Assembly: GCF_037038585.1 (NCBI RefSeq)
Contig: NC_092560.1
Span: forward strand, 57,014,049-57,078,048
Origin: Patagioenas fasciata
Taxonomy: Eukaryota > Chordata > Aves > Columbiformes > Columbidae
DNA length: 64,000 nt
Direction of reading: 5' to 3'
Numbering within the stretch: position 1 is the first letter of the stretch; each line of letters starts with the position of its first letter. Under the pieces are notes generated by a model. It worked only from the letters and a program-made list of their open reading frames with translations, ran no database searches and was not told the origin of the DNA. The position numbers and the translations under genes were made by a program. Positions 48,601-62,030 of the stretch are shown one piece after another.

Positions 48601-51600
48601 CTTAAAAGAGAGACACACAGAGAAAGACAGAAGTCAAAGCAAAGCAAATTCTGCTCAAATCAATTTCAAACAGAATTGTAATAAGACAAAAAAGACAATA
48701 CTGATTTTGACATGTAGGGTAACATGATTCTGTTTAATTCTGGATTTCAAATGAACTAAGGATTATCTGTCAGGAATTATTATTACAGAAATAGTATTAA
48801 CACAGGTTTTACTTTCGGTTGTTAAAACAAGACAGTCTTTCAATATTTTCTCCTGCCATCAACATTTTTCCTGTATTTTTAGAAAGAAGAAGTGACACTT
48901 TCTCCCACACAATTAAAAAAAAGCCTTTTCACATTTAAATGCAAATCTTACCATCTAAAACCAAAGCTTTGAAAGAAAATCAACAGCTTTTTCATTTTTT
49001 TTTTCTCTCACCTTTAAAAATAAGCATCTAAATTTATTAGCAAAACTTCAAAGTCATTCTATATTCCTTCTGCATTTTCTCTCCAGCACATTCCACTATA
49101 GGTCTCTGACTTACCAGGATGACAGCAGTGTTTACATTGTGCATTATTAAGCCATGGGCAAGGACTGAGTTTTAACTCCCATTTAAATTATACAAGCCCT
49201 GACCATGACTAGAGCTGAACTGGATTATCTGAGGCCTTGAAACACCAGGGGACCCTGTTAGTGGTGAAACAGCTTACCCTGCAAAGCTCTCTTCTGCAAT
49301 TTGAATGTGATGCATGCTAGCGGACAACTTAGGACCACACTTGTAACACCTCTTAGCCACTGACTACCACCACTCTGCTGATACTCAGAGCTGATCTGTA
49401 CAGAGGAAAGCTCCACATTCTGGCTCCAGGTCGCTTGCTACCACCTACTAACTGAGAGCAGCAACTGCCCTTGAAAGTGACACAGGGTGCAGCAAGCTTA
49501 CTCTAGGCGCTTACCCTTTGCCTTGGGCTTGTGACTATGCCTAGCTTTAGGCTTTGAGTCAAGTGCTTGGTAGGACATTTATATCTCTTCTGTTCCCTTG
49601 TGATTATCAGAGAGAGAAAATGACCTAGCACATCTCTTTCTCTTTTCTGTCACTGAAGTTTTTGAGCTGGTATGTCTGGGTGCTAAGTTCACTAGTGACC
49701 CCTTCTCATAACACAGTGGTTATACCTACATATTCAGATCCCTGTCTGCAAAATATTTCATGCAGTAAAATAAGACCATGATGTATTAGTAGTCTGACAA
49801 CCATTTCCAGTGAAAACCAGAAAATTGATCAAATTTCCCAGATGACTTTGTTTATTGCAAGACCAGAGGGATGGCCATGGGCAAAAACTGCTACAGCTAT
49901 CTTTGTAAGCCTGGGTCCAATGCCATTGCCTCCAGGCCCAGGCCCGCCCTGCATGAGCCCAAGCACCTCTCAGCCATGTGTGATGGGTTTACAGTGCCAG
50001 GCAGAAGAATTTAAGGTGAAGGATCACACTGCCTTTAGGGTTGTTTTGCTTCATCAGAATGACCAAAAAGAAGCTGAAGCAAGCCCCAGGCATTTTGTGT
50101 AGCAGATTGTTCCCTTGGGCCTGCCCTGATATTTCCTTCAGGAAATGGACACTGTGCTATTTTAAATCTGTTTTATAGTAATTTGAGTAGGTGATCACAA
50201 GGTGCTGTGACCAAAGCAGAGGTCAGACTTCTCTGTACAGTTACATTTTAGTAAAGATACAGTTCAGAAAATAAAGGGCACTGCACATTCATTTTGGCAG
50301 AAATGTTCTTTTGGAACAATGCTGAGTTCTTCTGGAATTTGTGGTTAAGCAAAATAGAATTTTGTTGTTGTTTTAACCAGAACTGCCTTTGTCACCATAG
50401 CAACTTTGCAAATACTAGTAACTCAGACGTCAGAGGATGTTAGTCCATTAAGGACTCTAAAAGAGCTTAGCCTTGAACAGTTACGAGTTGAGGGTCAATT
50501 TGTTCCCCTTATGCCAGGCAGAAATTGAAGACATTTCAAAAACAAAATGTACAGTAAAGATAGTAAGCTTTACAGAAGGAATTAACTGCATATTCTGCAA
50601 AGACAAAGCATAAGAAAAGGTTAAACTAAGAATACAAACTGGAGAAATATCATGACACTCACGTAAAGATAATTCATTCAGCCTTAGTTTGCAGTCTTTC
50701 ATTCCACAGCCTTACATGAGTTTCTTTGCTCAAGAATCTAATCCCCTTTATTTTACTGCAGCCAGATATGATTTCTCACTCTCTGAACTATGAACCTGTG
50801 CATTCAGATGCTTCTCATTACGGAGGATAATTATTTTATTCTTAGACTTCTTTATCTGCTTTGCTTATATCTTCTAGTTTTGACCATTTTTTTTAAGCAA
50901 CGAGAGAACAGACCTTGTCCTTGATAACAATTCCAAACATTTGTGTTTTGCAAAAGACTCAGTAGTACACAAGTGCAAGTGACTGTGAAAAATCAGTCAA
51001 GTGTATCCCCACCCAACCCCATATTAGTAGGAGCTTGGATTAAAATAATGTAATAGGCTTAGCACTGTTATGTTTCCTCTTTAGATCTACAGTTCCACTA
51101 ATGGCTTCTATAGCTTTTGATTCCTACAATTTTCCACAAAAGCCAACACACAGGCTACTTAAAAAAGAGATTTTTGCTGTTCCTTGCATACATGACCTTT
51201 CAAATGACCAAGGTTTCTGATTAATCCAAAACATAAACCATTGTTTTTGTAAAGAACTTTAGCCTCAGGAAGATCGAAGACATGAAAAGGCAAAGCTGTT
51301 GTTTGCAGTAAGCTGAATACAGCAATTCTTGTTCAGTCTCAGTGCCCTGGTGTATGTCAATAGTAATTTACCCTGTAAATCTTTCACATTGCAGTTGTAT
51401 GGTAGTCAGGCAATCTGCAATATGTTTGAATTTTTATAATGTATAGACACCAGAGGGGCAGATTAATGCAGGAATTCAATGATCCATTACTTTCAGTGAT
51501 CAACACAAGACTTGTTCTCCCTGTACGGTAATTCTGTCATATCCCTCATCAGAAAAGAGCACTTGCTGGAAGCTAATTAAAGCAATGTTATTTGCTCATC

Positions 51601-53970
51601 TTTTCCACTACTGGTTCAAAGTACTGTGAAGTAGCATCAATAAATCTCCAAAAGAGTTTTGGACTATTATGACGGAAGACTGCCAAAGATAACATGGAGG
51701 CTTTTTTCCTTTGTTTGATGCAATTAAATATTATATGAAAAATACAGTTTGCTTTGAAAACAAAAGTCCTACTTTTTAAAAACTGAACCCTAAAGGAAAG
51801 GCAAAGTTCAACAGTTCACACTGGCATTTGTCCATATGCACACTGCTTCAGTATTACCCTGCTACCTAGTTCTGCTCCTAGGAAATGCCTTGTGATACTT
51901 GTTAATTCATAAAATCTTATTCTGAAAATATTGCTTATTAGTTCAATAGAGTATAAAGAGATTTGTAGTGCTACCACTTCTAAACTGTCATTTACTGAAG
52001 GAGAGAATAAGAGCAGTGTTGCCCGGGCAGAGCTGTCCACTGTTAACTCATCTCTCAGCATGCAGGTTTCAAAGTGAATATTACAAAGCTTAAAAAGGTG
52101 AACACACAATTATAAAGACTGAAGACACTATTATAATGCACCACTTCCCTCCAAGTCTGCCTAAAAAATTAAATGTCAATTCTGCTTATAACCAAGCATA
52201 GTGAAATGCACCTTCATGGCAGAGAAGAAGCAGTTAAGTGTAAGGTCTATGCTGTAACACGTTATCCATTGAGAAAAGATCAGGTACAAGCTTAAAGAGC
52301 CACCTCTATTCTCAGATAAGACTCTGCTTGAGAATCAGTTTAATAAAGGACTTGATTCTAGCAGGAAGACTGAAACCAACCATGAAAGAACAAAACTTTC
52401 AAAGATACAGCAGACTAACCTTCTTGGCAGCAGTGTGACCCTGCACTTCTGAACATGTAAAAGCTTCAAATAATTGTCCAGGCAACAATGGTGGGGTGTC
52501 TGTGTGTGCTCTTGTGGGCAGCTTACAAGGAGTATTGCACAGCACAATGAAACGGGGTTCAGAAATACACAGTCACAGACAGCCAATGCAGCTGAGATGC
52601 TGGAAGCCTAGGTAGCTAGCACAAAGTAATATGGGGGCACTACTGTGATGATACTATTGTGCAAACTAGCTTGTTCTCATTAAATAGTGTGATAAAAGCT
52701 CATCTACACATCCACAAAGGAGCACAGAGAGATGAAGGCAGGTGGTAGAGCTCAAATAAAATCCTGGTCCTGGCTGCTTCCAGGCTTATTGCAGGAGCCA
52801 TCAGCCTGTCAAAGGCCAATGTTCACAGATCGAGAGGAGCACAGGGGCACAAAGGCAGGTGACAACCCAAATTAATGACTCAAAAGAAGAGATACCACAT
52901 CTGGGTGCCTCCAAGGGCCGTCCCAGGAGACCCTCAGACCCACTGTTCAGGCATGAAACCCAAGAACACAGGCCAACACTGGAAGCTTGTCCAGGTGTCA
53001 AGAACTGGGGGAACTGGGATCCATGGGCAGATTGAGTGTACAAGCCCAGCTGATGGAGGGGCCCACACTACATGTATGGCTGTACAGATATACGTTCTCA
53101 CTAGTGGACCACCACGATGATCTGCCAGGGTGCGGAGTGGGATGAGGCTATTGGTGGTGTTTGTGTTTGTGTGAGCACTCCATGTGTCTGTCTGTGGCCT
53201 GTGTGGCTGGCCACGTGTACAGGCACATATACATGTTGTACATGTGTGTTGTGTGCACAAGCCTGCTGGAAATACATCTTCAGCCTCAGTACTGGCTGGA
53301 CCTAGGGCATGGAGCCACAGCAGCCTCACATCTCTCAAGCTGTCAGATCCAGCACGATGTATTTTCCCCAAAGAGTTCAGCCTGAACTTGGCTACGCCTG
53401 TGTAACACTGCATTGTACCCTGGAGAAAATGCTAAAGAAAAGGAAAAAAAAGAAAGCTAAACCTGATGCTTGTTGTACTCGATACATTTCAGGTTGCACC
53501 CACTGATTGATATACCTCAGAGTTCACTCTGAATATATCTCCAGAGGGTCACTTTTTACTAACTCCTGTATGTCCAGAACAAACATTAATCTAACCTGGA
53601 ATAGTCTCTAGCATATTCTCACCCACAGACAGAAAGGTTAGCAAACAAATATATTCGATAAAGGTATGCCCATATTGCAAATCTACCAGGGAAATGAAAA
53701 TTTAGAGCCAGCCACAATCTACGCACCACTGTTTGGGCCTAGAGCCCTCCAAGGTTGCCTGCCATCCCTAGAGGGGCTGGTTTGTATGGGCGTTTTAGAT
53801 GAATTATGTAGGAAGTCACATGCACTGACTGCAGACAAGTATCCTAATGAAAATGCTCGAGGGGGACATGTATAATGTTTATTCCAGAGAGCTCGGGGAA
53901 CATGTTGTACTTCTGATGTTCTGGTTTCAGGAAGGAGTACACAATTAACTGGAGTACATCATCTTGCTAT

Positions 53971-54066
53971 GAAAACAAATAAACAAAAACAACAGCACAC
54001 CAACAAACAACAAAAACCACAAAAACCAACAAACCCAACACAAGAAACACCAACTCAAAACCAAAT
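53971..54066. repeat. A/C-rich (CAAA/CCAAA) tract
   Basis: About 95 nt of nearly pure A and C with CAACAAACAACAAAAACC-like units and few G/T interruptions, in the RAB3C upstream intron. Confidence 0.92.
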
Positions 54067-57000
54067 GAATAAGCCCTCTACCAAAACCTTTTATATTTTT
54101 CAAAGTTACTATTATGTTGGCTTTGCTGATTGTTCCTTAAAGTTCTCCCATTTCGGTTTCCACTATAGTGCCTCCAGGTCCTATTAGCTGAAATACCAAG
54201 GGTTGCAGTGTAGTGATGGGACCCAGGATGGGGTCCAGGTTATCTATTCTAAAACTGTGTCAGTTTATATAAGTATTTGGTGAGGGGGAGTGTCAGAGAA
54301 GTGGTTATGAATTTGGATGTGTGTCCAAAAGCATTCAGTGCCCTTAGCTGAACTTCCATTTATGTGCAAATGAGCATGCCCAATGTCTAGCTACCTCTGT
54401 GCAAGAAGGCCTGCTTTCCAGCATTTTCAGGAGACATAATTCTCCTTCTGTAATTGAAGCAATGGAGGGTATGCTTCCCCCCAGTGCCCATCCTGTGGGA
54501 AGGTGTGGCACAGCCTTCTCCAACCCCTGACAGAGCCTGAGATGGTAAGGGGAAGCTCTACAATTTCCATCTTTTCAGGCGATGAGGATCATGTCAGGAG
54601 CCCTTTCCCACTCTCCTCATCTGTGAGGAGCTCTGGCATTCTCCCCATTCAAGGTGTTGTTTCCATACAGCAAGTCTGAGTTCTCCGACATACTACCAAG
54701 TGTCTTCTATACTTCAGTGTGTATCACATGCTCCATTCATTTCCCCATGCTCTCCTTTATGTCTCCTAAACCCTTATTATTCACAGCAATCCTGATAGGT
54801 TATGTGCATTAGGAATGCCCCTATATCTTGGAGTTTGCCAATCTCTTCTCTCTGCCCCCCTCATCTTGGAGACATGATGGAGATGGAGCCTTTACAGGAT
54901 TATTCCGTACATCACATTAAATGATTTCAGTGCTCAGCTGAGATGGGCATTTGGAAGCTGGATCTCTGCCAGCTGCTCTGCACTTGGTGCTCAGACCCTG
55001 ATGCAGGGAGGGCAGGGAGAGAGGTGGCCTCAGGCTTTCCATCTGTTCTCCAGTAAACAATCCACTTTTAGTAGGAGATGAGCCATCCAAATTGTACAAA
55101 CCTACCCACCAAAAACTACAACTCAACTTTCTGATTGGGATTGTGAAGACAGTGTTAAAAACTTGAAGCACTCAGCAAAATCAGAGCAGAAGAGTCCTGG
55201 AGTACTTGAATATTAGACTTCTTGTAGCCATGGTTACCAGCATAGTAGGAATATATTAGAAATAATTAGTAATAATATTAGTAATAATAAAAAGAAGATT
55301 CTAACATTTTAGTTGAACTGATGAGAAACCAGGGGTGTACACAGGCACAAGAAAGAGAACTAACTTTCAGAAAAAGTTCAGGACCATTCCTCTCTTACTG
55401 ATGAGGAAGATCTGGATTTTTGCAGCTTTTAAAGACACACTATTGTTACTCTTTCCAGTATTGTGGTGTGCTCCAGCTGAGGGCCATAAAAGACCCATGA
55501 TTATGGCTAACACAAATTCATTTTGCTTTTGCATTCATGAACCCCTTTATAATTATTGAAGTAATTAGTGAAAAACAAGAAAAGCAATCAATAAAGGAAA
55601 TAGCTGTCAAAATAGAAAGCTGACATAGATGACCCTGTGACAGAAATGGGGAAATCACACTTTGATCCTTCTCATCAAGGATTTAAATCTAGTGGACGTC
55701 TTAGCATTCCCACTTCTGCTCAGAATAGACTACGTATACTGAATTTGTGATGCTTATTTTCAGTGGCTGCTGACTGCAAATGCTTATTAACATATGATGG
55801 AGAATAGGCTAAGATATTCAAGTAACACAGAAGTATTGAACATGGAGGGCAATGAAGGGGAAAAAATAATGAAATAAATTTCTTTCATCCTCAGTATCAC
55901 AAAGCAGCAAGAGAAAAGGATCTGCTGAGAAGTGATGTAGCAAAAATGGGATATACCAAACCCTTTACTCTTGCAACAGACTGGGATATATGAATATTGG
56001 CCAGGACCAACTGTATTTGACATGTCAGTTATTGTTTATACAATATTATGTTTTCTGTCTGGATTGAAGGGCAAATGAATTGAAAAATGCCTTACGATTG
56101 TGAAATAAGCTGATCTTGAAGAAACCAGAAGAATACCAATGACTCACCACTTCCTTCTGACAGGCTTTATCTTCCTTGTGCAGAGCCAAAGAGTGCACAC
56201 CATGAAATGAAAGGCTGCATCTTTAACCTTCCCTTGGAGCAAGATAGATTGATGACGCAGAAGCTGCGTGATGGGTGTGACACTAAGAAATATCTGACTC
56301 ATTTTCAGCCAGGCTAGTAAAAATGAACATTACTCAGAGCATCAAGGTTTCCAGTGTTTTGGTAGGAATTAGTTCTGCTTTAAAGAAAAAAGAAAAAAAT
56401 ATAGCTTTGCCAGTGAACAAGCCACAAAAGCTACCTAAACAGAGGAGTCCACTACAAGTTTATGAGGCCATAACTTCATTTTAGAAAGCCACATTTCAGT
56501 TTTGCCAAGTTAGAAAGATAAACAAAATGAATCCTGTTCTTTTGGAGGGCTACTTACAGAAGTAGCCTAGTGATCATCCATCACCATAATTACAATAAGG
56601 AAGTATATGCTTGCTCAGTAATGTCCACTCTTGGGAATGCCCTGGGTCTGCATTTAACACAATGCAATATGAACTGACATGGCATTGATAACTACGTAAT
56701 TGTGTCTGTAGTACCTAAGATGGGAGGTAGGCATTACAGAGCTTGATCAAGCAGAATTTAATTTCTTTCTAATAAACCATTTTTAAGTGTTCTTACCTCA
56801 CACAAGGACATGTCTTCCCATCCAGAATCCTCTGCTGAGTACTTTATTGAATTACATTCAATTTTTAATGTAATATGCAAATAATTTTCTTAATAGCCCA
56901 TGAATTAGCTTTGGTACCTTTTCTGTACTCTATTGTTTCAAATAAGAGTAACAAGCATCTGTTGTTGTCAGAAGATTATTTTCTGACAGGAAAATGACAG

Positions 57001-57291
57001 TCCGCTGGATAATGGTATATGGTATCAAATTAATACATTATGGGCAAAAGACATCCATGTTCAAACTGCAATTCTTACATATGTCCTTTCAGTTCAAGTT
57101 AGAACGAAGGACCAGCAGCCTGCAGGGCACGCTTAATTTGTATTAATCAGGTTCCAGATGTCCTTAGTTTTTGTGTTTTTGGCACAATCTCTGTATCCAG
57201 CTTCTTCGCAGCTGTCGAATACACCTTGGAACAACTTTCCAGAACCAGGGAGGCAGGAGACCAATTATGCACTTACTACATTACATTACAG

Positions 57292-57368
57292 AAAAAAACA
57301 AACAAAAAAACCCAACCAACCAACCAAACAAACAAAAAACCCCAAAACAAAACAAAACAAAACAAAAA
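57292..57368. repeat. 77-nt A/C-only tract
   Basis: Only A and C on the plus strand. It has three segments: CAAACAAAAAAA, then (CCAA)4, then (CAAAA)5. In the RAB3C upstream intron. Confidence 0.96.
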
Positions 57369-58586
57369 TAGACTGTGCTATTAGTACTGTACTCTGTATA
57401 CCTTCTCCCCAGAACCTCCTGTGCCTGAGCTCTAATGGCCATCCTTTAGAAGAAAAGGCCACCAGGTGAGGTGTTTTCCTGCACCTGCACTGCCAGCATT
57501 CCCCAGCCAGCAGCCAGGCTAAGAAGAACCTTTAGCAGAGTCATATCCTGACACCCAGTATGTCACCCTGACATTGAACACCCTTTTTGTTATGGAGGCA
57601 GATGACAGAGTGCTCGTATGGTAGCTCCTGACCTATTCCTAGGCAAGGTGGACTTTGGCTGATGGTGTGCAGAATTTATAAAAGACAGTAAATTCCCTGT
57701 CTAAGTCAACTGCATTTCTCTCCTTTTCTGATGTGTAGCATATACTTATTCTCCAGGCTTTTTGTTTAGAAAAGTTGAACAGATATTGTTTTACAGAGGC
57801 AGTGGAGAAGAGACATCAAATACTGTGTTAGACATTAAGAGCAAAGAGATGTTCCAATCTACTTCCTTGTATTGTGTAATGATAAAACAATATAAAATAT
57901 ATTTCAATATTTAATTCTTATTCACATGAGTAAAAAATCCTCTCCTACAACAAGGTTTACTTATGAGCAGGCCAACTAGTATAACCCATTTTTCACAGTG
58001 GGATACAGTAATGACACATGTTAATGAAGAGTTTTTATGTCATGTTTAATGCCTCAAGCTGTGTCATACTGTGGGAAGTGATATAGCAACTCACCACACA
58101 GACAGAAGGCTTTACATTTTAATTTTTTCCCCACTGAGAAACCCACCATTAAATTATCATCCTTCAAAGCTACTACTACACATGCACAGTATACACAGTC
58201 ATCAAAAATTAGGTTTTGAAAGGAGATGGAAAAAGGTATTTACAGGAAAATAATATTAATGGAAACAATAAAAGGCAAATCACAGTCTGTACTTGCATAT
58301 CTTTTGACTGTCCCCATGGTTTCATGCTCCAGATGCTTCTAAATGAATGATCCTGTTAATTACCAATTTATGTTGATTGCACAGACTGTCAGTGGAACTC
58401 TGAGTAATAACTCTAATCAATACAGCTGATCCTAACTCTGCTATTTGAAAAACATAGCTATGAAATAAGGGAGTACTGAAGTAATTTACTAAAGCAACCA
58501 CAGCATCTATTTGAGTATAATATGCTTTTAAGTAAATGAGCAATTTGCTGTCAGTTAAAAATATTTTTTGCTTGCTGTTTTGTGAT

Positions 58587-58602
58587 CATATATATATATA
58601 TG
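58587..58602. repeat. Short (TA)n microsatellite
   Basis: Eight AT units within the RAB3C upstream intron. Confidence 0.9.
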
Positions 58603-58919
58603 AGAAAATAGATACAGGCACATATGTATGTGTCCTCACATTTGCTGAAGAGCCTCTCTTGTGCTTTTGGTTTTCTCTGTTAGCCTCTTGCCTTCAGTCC
58701 TACATAGCATCTGCATAGCAATAGCTTTTACTGGCACAGTCAAGTTCTTTTGGCTTGTGACAACCTTGATATTTCTGTAGCTATAATTTAGGTGGATCAT
58801 GCACAGTTATTTATTTTTCCTTTTTTTCTTTTAAATAAATGATACATTTTCATGGACTATCCTTGTTAAGGGTTCATCCAGCTTGCAAGCCATGTGTCAA
58901 GCTGTTATGTGAGTAACTT

Positions 58920-58955
58920 CTTGTTTATAAGACAGACAGCCTTGTTTTACTAAAA
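58920..58955 (+). repeat. Diverged direct repeat, copy 1
   Basis: A 36-bp segment beginning CTTGTTTATAAGACAGACAG matches 59414-59449 at 32 of 36 positions. Flanks do not align, so the shared unit is short. In the RAB3C upstream intron. Confidence 0.75.
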
Positions 58956-59413
58956 TATTAAATCCAGATTCATATTTGCAATATATATAGCAAGTACTTG
59001 GGAACAAGACGTCTCTGTTTTAGGGAAATTCTCATTAAACAGTTCTCTGGAATTCTGGACTGACCCCGACTTTTTACTGTCATACTTCATTATGAAATTT
59101 GTTGCGTATTTGTGACTATTAATCCCTGTCTGTTTCACCAGGAATGCCTTCCAAGTTTTTCTCACTCCTCAAACTCATTGGTTTGGATTTTATTTTCTCT
59201 ATTGTTTTAGCTCTCATTTTTCAAGTTTAAATTAATTCTGTCATTGAATTTCTTATATCAGATATTGTTAGATCATTGTGGCTTATATTTCTCATTTGGT
59301 ATTTTGTACAAACTCTTTAATAAACAACTCCATCTCATATTCCCATGAATTGTGTTCTGGAATGCCCATGTTCATGTTTTAACACAGGTGTTAAAGCAAT
59401 CATAGCTAATTTT

Positions 59414-59449
59414 CTTGTTTATACGATAGACAGTATTGTTTTACTAAAA
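59414..59449 (+). repeat. Diverged direct repeat, copy 2
   Basis: Partner of 58920-58955, 494 bp away in the same orientation. It begins CTTGTTTATACGATAGACAG and ends TTGTTTTACTAAAA. Confidence 0.75.
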
Positions 59450-61351
59450 AACCCAAGCATATGTTACTTCTGTAACAGGACATTTTATACCAGAACTGGT
59501 ATAAATTGTATTCTCATTTTGTCTTTAAAGTTACTTCTCTTATTTTCTTCTGGAAGGAGAACAAAGGAAAAACTTAGAGCCACACTTGAACTCTAGGCAT
59601 AAAAATGTGATTCCTCCTTTGTGCCCTTGCATCAATACCTCTTTGGAAGTAATTTCCCTATGTGGCTGTACACTTGCAAGCACAAGAGATTTGAGGTCTG
59701 AAATTTTGAGTCAGAATATATGTGGCCTAGCTTCATGGGAACACTTGTGCTCTTGCCTTTTTTCAGAAATACCTGAAACTGGGCTGAAAAAATGGCAACT
59801 ACCTTAATCCCACCATTAACTGGTATCAGTTAACCAGCCAAGCATGAGTTATATAATCGTACCTTTTTTTTCTTTTATTTTTTATTTCTTATTTTTAATT
59901 TGAGACCATGGAAATAAATTTCAAATTAATCTGGTCACACTTTGCTTTTGCGATACTGCTGATCAACATGCATTTCGTGAGGGCTGCCAGGAACCAGAGA
60001 CAACAGCAAAAACCATTTCAATGTATACATCCTGCCTGGCACAGGGTGGCAGGATTGTCTTGCTGACCTGCCCTGTAAGAAAGTAAACTGCAGGCTTATT
60101 ACTGCTGACTCACAGAGGATGATGGGGGGCATTAGATTTCAGATTTTATTTCTAGGATTAAAAATAAACCAAGAAAAAAGATGGTAAAAAAATTAGGGTT
60201 GTGTATTCATTCAGAATGTCTGTAATGCTGCTACCTGATTCACAAATCAGAAGACTACATTTACATATATATGTACGTGTATATAAATAAGTATATATTT
60301 GCCTCTGAAGCCCTAGCTAATATGTACTTGAATTTTGTTCTCCGCCACAATTCTTAAAACAAAAGTATAGTGGTTGGCTGACCCCAGAAACCAGAGCTAA
60401 TAGGAAATCCTGAGTATGGCAGAAGCTGCCAGCAACTTATGCAGCTACGAATACAACATTTTAGTAAAAAATTTGGAGATTAGATTTAAAACTTTTAACA
60501 CTTTTGAAAACTGAAGTCAGTTGCATTTCAACATGGTACAGCCTAAACCCTCCTAGGGCTCATGTTGAACTTTCAGAAATTAAAGTTTATCTTGCTCTGC
60601 TTGTGAGCACTTTAAAGCATACTTTTTCAACCCTGACAGCTAACACATTTCTAAGGTTACAGTAGCTTCTCTCAAGTAATAAAAAAGAGGAGTGTTTAAT
60701 ATTGCCTCATGGACACTTCATCACTGACTTCCATGGGTAAAGATCCCTCTCAGAGAACATAACTGCATATTAAACAGGTGCCTGGGTAGACAGTAATCTT
60801 TGGTTGGAAAGCTTATAAGGACAAGCATCACAAAATCAGAAGTTAATCAGTGAAATTGTTCTGTGTCCACAGTGAGGTAGAGTGAAGTAATGTATTGGAA
60901 AATCAAGACAATAAAACATTTCCTATGCACTCTTCCAGAAACGAAAGACTACAATTTCAAACAAGTAACCACGAATGAATGAGTTGGATAGCAGGTCTTT
61001 ATGGACTACATGGAACATAGGAAATTACTGTGCTTTACCAGAAAGTGTTTCCATTGTAGGGGTTTCTATATCAACAAAACTGTATTTTGCCATGGAATGA
61101 AATAAACTCTCATGCACTGCCAACTCTAATCCTATAGCAAATCAAAATAAAGCAGTAAAAGTTTTGCCTGCATAACCACATGTGTATTAGAGATTTCTCT
61201 TGGCAGATCTAGACAGGTTAAATGTCACAACTTTTCACAGCTCTGACACAGGCTGGCAGAGGTTTTTTTGAGAGCAATTCATCTGCTCTATTTTAGGCAA
61301 TTACTTTAGAATGAGACACGTCATTAGTGAAAAATGTCTGTTTCTTGCTAT

Positions 61352-62030
61352 TACAGAATCACAAAACCACAAAATGTTAGGGATTGGAAGGGACCTCAAA
61401 AGATCAGCTAGTCCAATACCCCAACCGGAGCAGGAACATCTAGATGAGGTTACACAGGAATGTGTCCAGGCGGGTTTTGAATGTCTGCAGAGAAGGAGAC
61501 TACACAACCCCCTGGGCAGCCTGTTCCAGTGTTCTGTCACCCTCACTGAGAAGTTTCTTCTGAAATTTAAGTGGTACCTCTTATGTTCCAGTTTGAACCC
61601 ATTACCCCTTGTCCTATCATTGGTTGTCACCAAGAAGAGCCTGGCTCCATCCTTGTGACACTCACCCTTTATATATTTGTAAACATTAATCAAGTCACCC
61701 CTCAGTTTCCTCTTCTCCAAGCTAAAGAGACTCAGCTCCCTCAGCCTTTCCTCATAAGAGAGATGCTCCACTCCCTTCATCATCTTTGTTGCCCTGTGCT
61801 GCACTCTCTCCAGCAGTTCTCTGTCCTTCTGGAACTGAGGGGCCCAAAACTGGACACAATATTCCAGGTGCAGTATCACCAGGGCAGAGTAGAGGGGAAG
61901 GAGAACCTCTCTTGACCTGCTAACCACCGCCCTTCTAATACACACCAGGATGCCATTGGCCTTCCTGGCCACAAGGGCACAGTGCTGGCTCATGGTCATC
62001 CTGCTGTCCACATTGACTAGAAGGGAGGGA
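61352..62030 (-). mobile_element. CR1 LINE, 5'-truncated, minus orientation
   Basis: Non-LTR retrotransposon of the chicken repeat 1 family. The plus strand shows the reverse complement of a CR1 3' end (ACAGAATCACA, then GGAAGGGACCTCA, TCAGCTAGTCCAATACCCC). The left edge is an imperfect copy of the family octamer ATTCTRTG in reverse complement. Similarity to CR1 continues to about 62012-62030 and then stops, so only roughly 0.68 kb of a 4.5-kb element is present, the usual CR1 5' truncation. It lies inside the large RAB3C intron in the same orientation as the gene. Confidence 0.93.
61508..62011 (-). pseudogene. CR1 ORF2 C-terminal fragment (reverse transcriptase tail)
   Basis: About 167 codons read without interruption on the minus strand and match the CR1 ORF2 region downstream of the catalytic RT core: [66 protein letters not shown] and [10 protein letters not shown]. 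Near 61510 the frame shifts by one base in a G-run. In the canonical frame beyond it the codon expected as GAG is TAG, followed by [15 protein letters not shown]. No start codon of the element and no catalytic YADD box are present. The enclosing open frame runs on out of frame to 61301. It is a dead fragment, but preserved enough to suggest a moderately young insertion. Confidence 0.9.
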
